DNA from: Acidianus brierleyi
GTDB taxonomy: Archaea > Thermoproteota > Thermoprotei_A > Sulfolobales > Sulfolobaceae
Assembly (NCBI RefSeq): GCF_003201835.2
Contig: NZ_CP029289.2
Coordinates: 930,001 to 994,000 of the forward strand
Length of the DNA stretch: 64,000 nt
Direction of reading: 5' to 3'
Shown: positions 47,031 through 56,243 of the stretch, piece by piece
Layout: each line of letters starts with the position of its first letter
How positions within the stretch are numbered: position 1 is the first letter of the stretch
Translations under genes and position numbers: made by a program
The notes under the pieces: generated by a model
Seen by the model: the letters and a program-made list of their open reading frames with translations, nothing else
Database searches by the model: none
What the model was told of the DNA's origin: nothing

Positions 47031-47501
47031 ATGGAGGAGCTAATAAAGAAGGCCGAAGATATAGGAATTAACGTTGAAGACGTGTTGATAAGCTTGATAA
47101 GCAAGAACGACCCTAAAGAGGAGATAAAGCTTAGGCTTGATCTTGCTAAGAAGTATATGAAAGAATGTGAGGAGTACTTAAAGAAGGGTGATGCTATTCA
47201 GGCTTCTGAGAAGGCTTATAAAGTTGCGGAAGAGCTAATTAAGGCTTTGTCTGAGAAGTTCAATCTTGAAGAATATCAAAAAACCTTGAAGGAAGGCAGA
47301 TGGTATACTTACCTCCTAGTGTCAGCTTCTAGTAAGCTCTCTCAGAAATTGGGGGACTGGGTATTGTCAGGCTGGGACGCTGGGTACTCACTTCACGTAT
47401 GGGGTTTTCATGAGGCAAAGCTTTCAGTAAGTGACATTATACCGAGAGTAGAAAAGGTAAGAAAAATGCTTGAAGAAAGTGAAAAAATACTTACCAATTA
47501 A
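47031..47501 (+). CDS. PaREP1-family protein (HEPN-like)
   Basis: This 156-residue helical protein has RLDLAKKYMKECEEYLKKGD, then QASEKAYKVAEELIKALSEK, a tryptophan region GRWYTYLLVSASSKLSQKLGDW and SLHVWGFHEAKLS. These make up the PaREP1/PaREP8 pattern, common in multicopy form in crenarchaea and related to HEPN bundles. Function is not established. It stands alone, with an AT-rich promoter region before the ATG, and is intact. The next genes are mobile. Confidence 0.82.
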   Translation: MEELIKKAEDIGINVEDVLISLISKNDPKEEIKLRLDLAKKYMKECEEYLKKGDAIQASEKAYKVAEELIKALSEKFNLEEYQKTLKEGRWYTYLLVSASSKLSQKLGDWVLSGWDAGYSLHVWGFHEAKLSVSDIIPRVEKVRKMLEESEKILTN

Positions 47502-47584
47502 TCATTGGTTCTCTATAAAAGAAATTTCCTAAGTTTATAATCTTATGATTTTGAAACAAGATATTTAAATATTTTGTCCCCATT

Positions 47585-47707
47585 TGCTTTGTGGATCTGT
47601 TCAATTTTTCTAAGAGACTACATTAAACTTACTTTTAATTCTACTGCGGATTTAGAATTTATACTGAAGAAGTGAGTTTAGAGCCTAAGAAAATTCAACT
47701 AGCCCAC
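47585..47707. repeat. CACAAAGC-family short element
   Basis: CTTTGTGGATCTGTTCAATT at the left and AAATTCAACTAGCCCACAAA at the right form imperfect inverted ends about 123 bp apart. The interior matches 55997-56120. It has no gene and is MITE-like. Confidence 0.6.
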
Positions 47708-48193
47708 AAATCAGTCCCCATTACCTTGTTATGCAGAGAGAGAATAACGTTCAGACTATTATTAATGCAAAAATATTATTTCTAATAGAGTTCAAGACGA
47801 AATTGCTAGAATATGTATAAGTAGCCTATTCTGGGAATTGGCAATATTTATTACTTATAATTCAAGTAATCCTAGGAATTTCCTGAGTATTAACCGTCCT
47901 GGAAAATCCTTAACGCTAAAAGTTGAGGAATACTCCTTACTGCTTTGTTGAATTCTTCAGTTTTCTCAACTCGTTAATTTTCCTTAAATTCAAAATCAAG
48001 CGCAGATTTAAAAGTAAGTTTAACGTAAACGTGATAAAAATTGAAGTAACCCACAAAGATCTAGTAATGTTGTTAAGGCAGCACAGTCATAAGGTAGTTT
48101 TTTGATCAGTCATTTTTTGTTAATTTCTGCAAACGCATTCGACAATGCTTGATCAAAAGTCACTAGCCTCTTAATTTTTAGCCTCTTCGAGAG
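47623..48193 (+). repeat. 571-bp inverted duplication, left arm
   Basis: Exact inverted counterpart of 55512-56082 without any length change in the parts I compared. The outer part is repeat DNA and the inner end contains the last codons of vapC. It stops where the insertion sequence begins (48191). Confidence 0.88.
48106..48193 (-). pseudogene. vapC 3' fragment
   Basis: The minus strand encodes SKRLKIKRLVTFDQALSNAF-AEINKK and a stop, identical to the C-terminus of the intact VapC at 55215-55595. The rest of the gene is absent; the insertion sequence starts at this point. Confidence 0.85.
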
Positions 48194-48498
48194 AGTGTCC
48201 CAAGCGCAAATAATTGAATAAATATATTATGATAGAAAAACAATTTTATAATTAATTAAGAATAAAATATAATTATATCTTTCAGTATAACGAGAGATTA
48301 AGCTTATATTGTAATGGAAAATAATCAAGTATAGAGAAAAACAGAATTTCCAACATAGTCCACACTACCTTGATCAACTCTCGCGGTACAAGTTAGTGGG
48401 CGAGTTGACTCTCCGGAACACGCGATAACACAGAAGTGTAGATGTAGGAGTTGTAAATCAACGCGATAACGTAGACAAAGAACTCGACCATACCCTTT

Positions 48499-49307
48499 TC
48501 AGTAGCGTAAGGCCTCCAATACCTCCTCAAGAAGATCCCAAAGAACTCCACTGCTGAAACTAGAGAAACCTATCAACCAAGTTGAGGACTTCCCCACGAA
48601 GCCCCTATCCACTACCTTATAACCGCTGCGAGAGAAGCCAACCTTATTGTCCGGAAAATTGGCCAGTTCCACTTGAATCTCGTGAACTATCATTGTAGGC
48701 GACATGAGGTTGAAGACCTTGAAGCCGAACTCCTGTTCCTCTTCTTTGTAAACTCTCCCTTGAACCTCCTCCTCGCTTTGCACTTAATGTAAAAGAAGAG
48801 CGTGTTAGCCGCCTCCCTGTACTTCCTCTGCCTTAGGTCTAGCTCAAACTTCTTCTCCAATGTTTCCTTGTTCCTCTTCCCGAAGGGTACCTCGATTAGG
48901 AAGGAATCCACGATCCACAGCTTTCCAACCTTTCCGTATAACGCACTGCTAGGTAAGTAGTCAGCAAGTCTACTCATCTTCCCCTCCAACTCCTTGGCGT
49001 ACTCCTTGAACAGAGTCTTTACCTCTCCCCTAAATTTCTTTGCCCTCCTATGGATCTCCGACTTAGACTTGTACTCGCCTAGGAACCACCTTACCACCAC
49101 GTCTGACTCGTAGTAGCTCCGCACGTCCCTGTAGGAGCACGTCCACACAATCATAACTATTAACGCTCTCGATATGAAGAGGTCAGAGAGACGCGACAGC
49201 ACTTCAGACGTGATCAGCATGTAGTTCATTTTCACAAGTGTTTTATGCCTTGCTGATAAATGTTCATAGGGGACCGGGCCGTTGTAGTATTCTATCCAAT
49301 GCTTCAT
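48499..49307 (-). pseudogene. DDE transposase with one-base deletion
   Basis: The first frame (49307-48690) starts MKHWIEYYNGPVPYEHLSAR and contains LWIVDSFLIEVPFGKRN (catalytic Asp region). After TKKRNR (about 48735) it shifts to the frame EFGFKVFNLMSPTMIVHEIQ, then DRGFVGKSSTWLIGF, ending at 48499. One missing G would restore about 270 codons. The pattern suggests an IS5-like element of the ISC1290 kind, a family name from memory. This copy cannot make a full enzyme. Confidence 0.78.
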
Positions 49308-49337
49308 GTGAATCGGTACTACATCGTCCCGGTTCCC
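49269..49337 (-). promoter_or_regulatory. Fold-back over the transposase start codon
   Basis: In mRNA sense GGGAACCGGG pairs with CCCGGTCCCC, and TGTAGTA with TACTACA. The ATG (49305-49307) lies in the loop. Such a structure would hide the start in transcripts that read in from outside. Confidence 0.6.
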
Positions 49338-49467
49338 TTTAAGTATTACGCGACTTTTTGCTTCAAGCGAAAATTCAAAATTTCTCAGTAATTCACAATA
49401 TCTTTTGAATTATTATCTATAAACCTTTACATAGATTTATTCAATTATTTGCACTTGGGACACTCTC

Positions 49468-49984
49468 TCTACTAATCTCTATTCAGTTCCTAAAGAACAT
49501 ATCTGAAATGCTTGTAACAGATTTTACAAATAATAATGTAATTATTTTACTTAGATAATTATTGCCTACTTCCTTTTTACCATAATTATTTTTTGGTACA
49601 TGTTTTCTTCTGCTAATAAGTCCCATCACTGTTAGAAGACGTAGAAGGGGAACATTAGCTTGTATCTAGTTTAGACTTTCATGAAAATCTTAGCAGCATT
49701 ACATAACATAAAAAAATAATTTAATATGACATAAGAAAAGTTGAATAATTTATCATAAAAATCTAAAATATTATTATCTTAAAACTAATAAAATTTATCT
49801 CGTTATATATTAAAATGAAATGTTTAAGTAATAGAAATTTACGTAAAACTGCTAATTTAAGGCAAATAGAAATTATTAAAGATTAAGTAAAAATTAAGTA
49901 TATGCATAATTCAGAATCTTAGAATATGCATTATAAATATATAATGAAAAATTAAATATGAGAATTTAATGTATATCTGTAGTT
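49468..49984. other. Gene-free AT-rich stretch with a transposase scrap
   Basis: A stretch near 49634-49668 (GAAGACGTAGAAGGGGAACA and on) repeats part of the ISC1058-like transposase relic at 59.27-59.31 kb. Otherwise there is no gene or clear structure. Confidence 0.5.
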
Positions 49985-50713
49985 ATGGATTTTTGGAAAA
50001 TCGCCATAGATCTAAGCTTTAGCAATAGTATTACAGTTATTAGTATTGTTGGTCTAAAAGAATCTTGTAATCCCGCATATTGTATTCCTATTACTTATCA
50101 TTTCTCTTCATCGGGTCATCTTAAAAGATATAATGATATAAGTTACAAAAATAGTAAAAAATTATATTTAAGAAAAATATTTAAATATTATGAATATAGA
50201 GAATACAACTATACACAAATATTAAATGGTGGAATATTCAGCGAATTTTTAGGACGGGGAGGCTTTGCTGCATCTCTGATTTTTTACGGTAATTCTATTA
50301 ATCTGAGTGAAATAGACGGAGTTAAAAAAGATTACTATAACCTTATAATAAAACATAAGAAGGTAAAATATAAAGATGAAAGAAAATCTTCACTCGTTTA
50401 TAAGCCAATTTATAACTTAATAAATAAAAAATTTTACTCCAGTGAAAAAGAATTATATGAAATTAAGGAACTAATTATAGACGACATGTTACACGCTAAG
50501 ATTTACTTTCCAGTATTATCTAGAATGTTTAAAAAGGAAAATAAACGCAATAGGCATAATATCTTAGGAAATAGAAAAACATTACTAGAAAATAATGCTA
50601 AAAGCATGGATAAAAAGGATGTAGAATACATTTTGATAACATTAGCAGATAATTTAGCAAATTATATACGAATAAAATCACTGCCGCCAACTACACATCC
50701 CCTTCCCGCGTAG
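49985..50713 (+). CDS. Unknown protein
   Basis: I do not recognise this 242-residue protein. The N-terminus (FWKIAIDLSFSNSITVISIVG) looks like a beta hairpin with an Asp, as in RNase H/actin folds, but no further motif confirms that. YCIPITYHFSSSGHLKRY follows, and the C-terminal half is helical and basic. The last residues (LPPTTHPLPA) run into a GC hairpin, so the end may be altered. Very AT-rich codons, isolated between an insertion sequence and thermopsin. Confidence 0.6.
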   Translation: MDFWKIAIDLSFSNSITVISIVGLKESCNPAYCIPITYHFSSSGHLKRYNDISYKNSKKLYLRKIFKYYEYREYNYTQILNGGIFSEFLGRGGFAASLIFYGNSINLSEIDGVKKDYYNLIIKHKKVKYKDERKSSLVYKPIYNLINKKFYSSEKELYEIKELIIDDMLHAKIYFPVLSRMFKKENKRNRHNILGNRKTLLENNAKSMDKKDVEYILITLADNLANYIRIKSLPPTTHPLPA

Positions 50714-50720
50714 AAGGGGA
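50694..50720. other. GC-rich hairpin at gene end
   Basis: ACATCCCCTTC and GAAGGGGAT pair round CCGCGTA. It overlaps the last codons of the preceding gene and stands out from the AT-rich surroundings. It could be a terminator or transposon-end hairpin. From 50721 to 51333 no gene is seen. Confidence 0.45.
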
Positions 50721-51333
50721 TTCGGTCTGCGGCTCTTATTTAATAATTTCTATCTTATAGTTTTTAAAGTTTCTCTATCTATTAAAGATAGGCACATCTA
50801 CACAGAATACTATATATAGACGTAAACTAATAGGTAGGAAACTAATTTCATTTACCTTTAAGCCCTAAAGAAGTATAAAGTTGAGAATATTTATCCTAAT
50901 AAGATCCAATGAAAAAAGGATTTAGAGAGTATATAGAAAGGAAATATTAGTAATATTTCAGTATTTTTACTGAAAATGACTAAATTCCTTTGAAAGAGAT
51001 AAATTGCTATTGTGAGAGTAAAAATAGTTTATTTTATAGAATATCTAGAAAAACTATGAATAAACACTTGAAGAACAGAAAAGAGAGTTTGTCTATACAA
51101 GATACTTTACGTTTAGTATTGCCAGGTCAAGAAGAAAGGTAAAAACGAGACGAACAAGAAATAATTATTAATTAAAAATATATTGCCCATATGACAAGCA
51201 TCCTCTACAATCAAACTAAGTTAAGGGCCCATCGCAAAATAACCACACAAGAACTTAAAATTATTTCTCCACAAGACTCCTAGAAGCAGCAAAATAACAA
51301 TACAAAACAGAAAATGCAGTTTGCTAAGAAAAC

Positions 51334-51343
51334 TTTATATAAA
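51334..51343 (+). promoter_or_regulatory. TATA box of thermopsin gene
   Basis: TTTATATAAA is centred 25 bases before the ATG at 51364, so the transcript should be leaderless. Confidence 0.65.
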
Positions 51344-51363
51344 AAATCACTAAGTAAAGATCG

Positions 51364-53505
51364 ATGAAGTTTCAATGTATATTTCTACTATCAATTATTC
51401 TATTTTCTATAATACCTCAATTTTCTTTAACTCTACAAAGTGCAGTTCATGACACATTTATACCCGAATTTAATGAAAATACCATTCCTCCTTCACCGTC
51501 TCCATTATATTATTATTCAAATATAACGCTTAAAGCAGACTATATGATCGTAGTTGATTCTGATCTCTCACAACCTTGTACATTGATAGTTTTTACTCCC
51601 AGCCAATATAATGCTTGGCATAATGGAGAACAAACATATGCAGTTTATGTTAAAAATATAACTAGCGGAAAATATTATATTCCATTACCTCCAGGTAATT
51701 ACATAGTTGTTCTTAATGGACCAATAGCCGTAGGTGTTAGTATTTATACTTTAGCAGAAAACGCTATACCGTTCTTGGAAAATGAGATGAATTCTTCTTA
51801 TAACCCAACAGGCATAGCTTCTTATGGAATTTACAATAATAGTGGTGAGCTAAGTGAGTATACAGTGAAAACTCACGAGATTTTAGGATTCTATAATATA
51901 ACTTCTATAAAAGCATATAATTCTACATTTTCTGACCCTTATGGTGCGTCGTTACAACTTAATGTTGTTTTACAGTTAATAACTAAAAATGGAAATCAGA
52001 GCTTATGGTTGCAAAATGTTATATCTTTCATAACAAATGAAAGTACAGCATTTTATGTAGATAATATTTGGAATGACTCTGCAGTGAATGCGTCAATTAA
52101 TCCGTCATTAATTAGTGGTAATGGATCCATCAATATTTATAATGGACGATCTTACTATGCTTACGCTACTCCATATTTTTCCTACAATTATCCTTTTGCA
52201 GGATATTTGATAATTAATACTACTAACGTTAAAGGTGGAGTTGAAGTAACGTTTGGCTACGTTAGTGTGCAAAATGGATTTTTAATTCCTCCTAACGTAA
52301 TATATTACGATAGAGTTTTTATTTCAGTACCTAATCTAGTAAATTCCTATATTCTGGTTGACCCTAATCTATTGACAGGTAGTGAGAATTTATATGATGC
52401 TGAACTAGTATTCGGAGGACAATATAATGGGGAAATAACTAATTATACTTCACTTAACGCTAACCTTGCGTTAATGTATAATAATTCTGGAGTTAAAACT
52501 TTTCCATCAGTTTACACGTTTGGTTCTGATACTGCAGAGGCAGCAGGCAATCTTCATGTTTCATTACAAAATAATAATGCTATAGTTACTGTAGGAGAGA
52601 GAGATTATGGATTATTAACAAATAATTTTACTCCTTCAATTCCCGGATTTACATATCTTCAGTTTGAAAATGTTGTGAATAATTTAGGAATAGTGAAAGT
52701 ATATGGATTTTATATAAATAGTCGTTTCCCTATAAATGTGCCTTTATATATTATTCCTAATGATACAGTAAACTACACACTTTATAAAATAACGTTAACA
52801 ATCAACGGAGTGAATGAAACTATTCCTGTTAATTATGATTTACCAAGTTTCCAATATTTTGATAACATTACAATAATATGCGAATACAATGAAAACATAT
52901 TAGTTACAATAAATTATCCTAATGGGACAGTTAGTCAATGGTATCTAAGAGGCGAATATACTAATTTTCCTAGAATTATTCAAATAAACCAGACTGTAAG
53001 ATATTTATTAACGCAGAATCAATTCCTTGTAAATTCTCCAATGAATATTCATCCCTCTTATGTTGAGCAGTATCTCATTTCTGTCCAATATCCTAATGGT
53101 ACAATTACTGGATGGTACAACGCTAGTTCATCAATTATTTTACCAAACACAATATACATAAATAATTCAACGAGGTATGTTGCAGACGAAAATTCAATAA
53201 CTATAACTCACTCTGGAGATTATTCCCCTGCATATACAGAGGAATTCTTAGTTACAATAAAATATACTAATGGATCAGTTAGCCAATGGTATACTAAAGG
53301 GTCTGAAATCTACCTTAAAGCTAATGTAAACTTCTTCCAAACAGCTAAATGGGTAGGAACTTACAATGAGACTAATGGGGGTTCAATATTAGTGAATGAA
53401 CCAATTAGTGAAGATGAAGTATTAGGTATAAACTATATTCCTATTATAGGGATAATATCTATAATAATAGTAGTAGGAATTATTGTTTTCTTAAGGAAAA
53501 AATAA
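51364..53505 (+). CDS. Thermopsin-family acid protease, membrane-anchored
   Basis: The 713-residue secreted protein has a signal peptide in residues 1-27 (hydrophobic LLSIILFSIIPQFSL). A thermopsin core follows, with PTGIASYGIYNNSG (about residue 150), the signature of peptidase family A5, and FYVDNIWN and VTFGYVSVQNGFLIPP-type segments. Three later repeats (ILVTINYPNGTVSQWYLRG, ISVQYPNGTITGWY, VTIKYTNGSVSQWYTKG) form a C-terminal stalk. A final helix (IPIIGIISIIIVVGIIVFL) and RKK tail anchor it outside the cell. It has more than 30 N-glycosylation sequons. It would degrade proteins at acid pH and high temperature. It is intact. Confidence 0.93.
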   Translation: MKFQCIFLLSIILFSIIPQFSLTLQSAVHDTFIPEFNENTIPPSPSPLYYYSNITLKADYMIVVDSDLSQPCTLIVFTPSQYNAWHNGEQTYAVYVKNITSGKYYIPLPPGNYIVVLNGPIAVGVSIYTLAENAIPFLENEMNSSYNPTGIASYGIYNNSGELSEYTVKTHEILGFYNITSIKAYNSTFSDPYGASLQLNVVLQLITKNGNQSLWLQNVISFITNESTAFYVDNIWNDSAVNASINPSLISGNGSINIYNGRSYYAYATPYFSYNYPFAGYLIINTTNVKGGVEVTFGYVSVQNGFLIPPNVIYYDRVFISVPNLVNSYILVDPNLLTGSENLYDAELVFGGQYNGEITNYTSLNANLALMYNNSGVKTFPSVYTFGSDTAEAAGNLHVSLQNNNAIVTVGERDYGLLTNNFTPSIPGFTYLQFENVVNNLGIVKVYGFYINSRFPINVPLYIIPNDTVNYTLYKITLTINGVNETIPVNYDLPSFQYFDNITIICEYNENILVTINYPNGTVSQWYLRGEYTNFPRIIQINQTVRYLLTQNQFLVNSPMNIHPSYVEQYLISVQYPNGTITGWYNASSSIILPNTIYINNSTRYVADENSITITHSGDYSPAYTEEFLVTIKYTNGSVSQWYTKGSEIYLKANVNFFQTAKWVGTYNETNGGSILVNEPISEDEVLGINYIPIIGIISIIIVVGIIVFLRKK

Positions 53506-53506
53506 A

Positions 53507-53513
53507 TTTTTTT
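53507..53513 (+). terminator. Oligo-T terminator after thermopsin
   Basis: A run of seven T follows the stop codon at once, as in typical archaeal termination. Confidence 0.5.
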
Positions 53514-53575
53514 AGTAAAAACAGAAAGTATTATATCCATATTTTTTAAATATATGTTATTTCTCTTAAGATAGT

Positions 53576-54064
53576 ATGCCGTCTCCTTTTGATTACATGG
53601 AATTCAGAAGGCTTTTGATTCAATATGGCATTTCTGACTTTGGTTTTCCGCTTATAGAAATGAGTTTATTATGGACGTTTTACCTTTATCTTCATAATCC
53701 TTTACTTTTTTCTGTAATAGCTGTAGGAAGGCCTTTGGTAAGAACTTTTTCAGCACCAATAGGCGGAATGATAAGTGACAAGTATGAAAAATGGAAAGGG
53801 TTAATGATATTCAAAAATTTGACAGTAATTGCAGTGTTAGGTGTTATATTTTTCTTAATAACTAATAATATAATTCTTGCTATTATAATCTTTTATCTTA
53901 GAATAATAGTTGCAGAAATTTCCAATACTATTGGACATGTTTCGTTCAGTAGTCTTTTACCTAGAAATATGCTTAAAGATGCATACTTTTATGCTAAGGT
54001 TGTGGGACATACTTCAAGTATTATTTCGCAATTGTCTTGGTTTATACTTTATCAGATTCAGGTG
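53576..54064 (+). pseudogene. Major facilitator transporter, N-terminal part cut by IS110 derivative
   Basis: FGFPLIEMSLLWTFYLYL, then GGMISDKYEKWKGLMI (the MFS loop 2-3 motif GxxxDRxxR-like), then further helices up to SWFILYQIQ, make the first 4-5 helices of an MFS permease. From 54065 the frame runs into the IS110-derived element and stops at 54142. The remaining 7-8 helices are not found downstream. It was broken by insertion. Confidence 0.8.
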
Positions 54065-54502
54065 TTCAAAGGGGACGGAAGACTCCATCCGTGGAGATGG
54101 ATAGGCTCCACATGCTTCGCCTCTAACATGGCTAGGCGATAGCTTGAAGAGCCGAGGAAACCACTTGATAGAGGTTAACTTTAGGATCTTCACTTTGTAT
54201 GTGTAATACTCTTTTTCTAGTTCTTGAATTTTTCTATAATACGCGTTGTATTGTTAATTTTGTTAGGAGATAGTACGAACTAACTATGAGAACGTCTCCT
54301 TAAATTTTTGCACACTCCTACTCGGGATATTGTCCCACATGTTAGATCGCGGGGACGTATAGCCAGCCTACCCCATGGGGTTTTATCCCCATGTTCACTT
54401 TTGGCTTGTGTTATTTTCTTGTTCTCTTTATAAAAGTTTTACTCTTGTAAGGCTTGTCTTCTTGTTTAGGAGTGTTGTTCGTGAAAATCGCCGTAGGAGT
54501 TC
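54065..54502 (-). mobile_element. IS110 deletion derivative without transposase
   Basis: The left 120 bases match 61189-61215 plus 61569-61665 of the IS110 element (end, TAGGCTCCACATGC, last transposase codons). The right 310 bases match 62720-63030 (non-coding end up to GTAGGAGTTC). The roughly 1.05 kb of transposase between them is deleted. Both ends are preserved, so it could be moved in trans. It interrupts an MFS gene. Confidence 0.82.
54235..54406 (-). ncRNA. Candidate bridge-RNA region of the IS110 derivative
   Basis: On the minus strand a TATA box (CTTTTATAAA, 54427-54436) precedes a structured stretch. It has the hairpin CATGGGG-CCCCATG (54374-54393) and GAGTAGGAGTG, which repeats the GTAGGAG at the element's end. 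IS110 elements are known to carry a bridge RNA in a non-coding end. That this is one is inference. Confidence 0.45.
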
Positions 54503-54720
54503 TAAGCGTTTCCGTTTGCCCCTACACTTTCATTTCACTCATTTTATGTTCAATCATGATCGAGTGTAGGGACTTAGCCCTCAACCACCTACCAAACTTA
54601 ACGGTAGATGGGTCATGGGACTCCTTTGAGCCCAACGGCACGGGCCTCACATCTCCGTAATCACTCCCACCCTTTTGGGCATAGCCCACATCGGCGTGAG
54701 AGATCATTATTTATCAACAA
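54503..54720 (-). other. GC-rich transposon-like scrap
   Basis: The minus strand has a 61-codon open frame (VGYAQKGGSDYGDVRPVPLG) with no certain family. AGGGTGGGAGTGAT and the flanking GATGATCTC-like block are shared with 35713-35770. It is probably the end of an IS605-like or other element. Confidence 0.35.
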
Positions 54721-54920
54721 AAATTTATTATAAACAGACAAAAAGATTTCTATTAACGTGAAAAAGGATTCAGCCTCCATTAGTTACTTCCTCTTAGTTT
54801 ACAATCAATTATTCTAATCTTATAGAAATAAAGTGAATTACTAGGGGTACCTGAATCGCTATCTGGAGCTATCACAAAGCATGTTGCTCAAAATCTCGAG
54901 CACTGTTGAAAGTAAGGTGG

Positions 54921-54950
54921 AAAAGTATATTTAGTAGAAAAGTATACTTT
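54921..54950. promoter_or_regulatory. Operator candidate of first vapBC
   Basis: A perfect 12-bp palindrome AAAGTATACTTT (54939-54950) ends 5 bases before the vapB ATG. AAAAGTATA also occurs 17 bases earlier (54921-54929). VapB-type antitoxins usually repress their own genes. Confidence 0.55.
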
Positions 54951-54955
54951 AATTT

Positions 54956-55228
54956 ATGGCTACTACAATAAAAGTTAAGGACAAAACCAAGCTTGATCTT
55001 GAGAGTTTGAGGGCTGAGATCTTGCTGAAGTCAAATATTAAGCTAACTATGGAGGAATTGCAAGATTACCTCATATCCTTTGCCATTGATAATAAGGAGT
55101 CGTTTTTTGATTATGTAATGAAGAAGTTTAAAATGAAAAATTATGAAAAAATGAAGGAAGCTATAAAAGATTGGGGTATTGATACTAGTAATATTGACGT
55201 CGACAGTGTAATATATGATAATCCTTGA
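54956..55228 (+). CDS. vapB: VapB-type antitoxin
   Basis: The 90-residue antitoxin starts MATTIKVKDKTKLDLESLR with a DNA-binding N-terminus, followed by a helical region and an acidic C-terminal toxin-binding tail (WGIDTSNIDVDSVIYDNP). It overlaps the vapC start by 14 bp. It would neutralise the PIN toxin downstream and repress the operon through the palindrome directly upstream. Intact. Confidence 0.82.
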   Translation: MATTIKVKDKTKLDLESLRAEILLKSNIKLTMEELQDYLISFAIDNKESFFDYVMKKFKMKNYEKMKEAIKDWGIDTSNIDVDSVIYDNP

Positions 55229-55595
55229 TACGAGCTTCCTAATAGCTTTTTATAATAAGAGGGATTCCAGGCACGAAGAGGCTCTGAAGATCTTCGACGA
55301 TACTAACGACAAGCTGGTAATTTCAGACTATATCTTTGACGAGATAGTGACATTTTTAAGGGCTAAGGTTCCGTGGACAGCCATAGAGGTGGGTGAGAAT
55401 ATTTTAGAGAACTTGGACATTATAAGAGTTAATGATGAGGACTTTAGAACAGCGTGGGAGCTGTTCAACAAGTTTAATAAATTAAGTTTTACCGATTGTA
55501 CTACCTTATCCCTCTCGAAGAGGCTAAAAATTAAGAGGCTAGTGACTTTTGATCAAGCATTGTCGAATGCGTTTGCAGAAATTAACAAAAAATGA
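55215..55595 (+). CDS. vapC: VapC PIN-domain toxin
   Basis: The 126-residue PIN ribonuclease has ILDTSFLIAFYN (Asp5), IFDEIVTFLRAK (Glu about 43), FTDCTTLSLSKRL (Asp about 94) and VTFDQALSNAF (Asp about 113). All four metal ligands are intact. VapC toxins cut tRNA or rRNA when freed from VapB. Its 3' end lies in the 571-bp inverted duplication, and the last codons are repeated at 48106-48193. Confidence 0.9.
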   Translation: MIILDTSFLIAFYNKRDSRHEEALKIFDDTNDKLVISDYIFDEIVTFLRAKVPWTAIEVGENILENLDIIRVNDEDFRTAWELFNKFNKLSFTDCTTLSLSKRLKIKRLVTFDQALSNAFAEINKK

Positions 55596-56082
55596 CTGAT
55601 CAAAAAACTACCTTATGACTGTGCTGCCTTAACAACATTACTAGATCTTTGTGGGTTACTTCAATTTTTATCACGTTTACGTTAAACTTACTTTTAAATC
55701 TGCGCTTGATTTTGAATTTAAGGAAAATTAACGAGTTGAGAAAACTGAAGAATTCAACAAAGCAGTAAGGAGTATTCCTCAACTTTTAGCGTTAAGGATT
55801 TTCCAGGACGGTTAATACTCAGGAAATTCCTAGGATTACTTGAATTATAAGTAATAAATATTGCCAATTCCCAGAATAGGCTACTTATACATATTCTAGC
55901 AATTTCGTCTTGAACTCTATTAGAAATAATATTTTTGCATTAATAATAGTCTGAACGTTATTCTCTCTCTGCATAACAAGGTAATGGGGACTGATTTGTG
56001 GGCTAGTTGAATTTTCTTAGGCTCTAAACTCACTTCTTCAGTATAAATTCTAAATCCGCAGTAGAATTAAAAGTAAGTTTAA
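55512..56082 (-). repeat. 571-bp inverted duplication, right arm
   Basis: Counterpart of 47623-48193. It contains the 3' end of vapC (to 55595) and two CACAAAGC-family repeats. This arm is probably the original, because it joins an intact vapC. Confidence 0.88.
55649..55766. repeat. CACAAAGC-family short element, internal copy
   Basis: ATCTTTGTGGGTTACTTCAA at the left and TGAAGAATTCAACAAAGC at the right are imperfect inverted ends of an element of about 117 bp. It is copied inverted at 47939-48056. Confidence 0.5.
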
Positions 56083-56120
56083 CGTTAGAGAAAAATTGAA
56101 GCAATCCACAAAGCGTCTTT
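55997..56120. repeat. CACAAAGC-family short element
   Basis: TTTGTGGGCTAGTTGAATTT at the left and AAATTGAAGCAATCCACAAA at the right are imperfect inverted ends about 124 bp apart. The interior matches 47585-47707. MITE-like, no gene. Confidence 0.6.
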
Positions 56121-56204
56121 TACACCATTATTTAACTAAGTACTCTTTCTACCTTCTTTTAAAATATTTCAGTGGCACATTCTAGGCTTTCTCACCAAGT
56201 ATAC

Positions 56205-56220
56205 AAAGTAAACTTTATAT
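56205..56220 (+). promoter_or_regulatory. Promoter and operator candidate of second vapBC
   Basis: AAAGTAAACTTTATAT combines a near palindrome (AAAGT-AA-ACTTT) with the TATA box, centred 29 bases before the vapB ATG at 56244. It resembles AAAGTATACTTT of the first vapBC. Confidence 0.5.
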
Positions 56221-56243
56221 ACATTCTCTCTAAGTTTTTATTT

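Larger units (their letters stand above)
48191..49467 (-). mobile_element. Insertion sequence of about 1.28 kb with 32-bp inverted ends
   Basis: GAGAGTGTCCCAAGCGCAAA at 48191 matches the complement of the other end (GAGAGTGTCCCAAGTGCAAA, ending 49467). Similarity covers about 32 bp with one mismatch. It holds one frameshifted transposase. A second, partial copy starts the window in reverse orientation. No clear target duplication. Confidence 0.85.

Noticed and set aside
47923..48105. Identical 60-codon frame, also on the other strand at 55600-55782
   Set aside because: It is identical only because it lies in the inverted duplication; it runs through repeat DNA and has no coding features.
54522..54707. 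61-codon minus-strand frame as a gene
   Set aside because: No start signal or recognisable fold; it lies in a GC-rich scrap shared with another gene-poor region.
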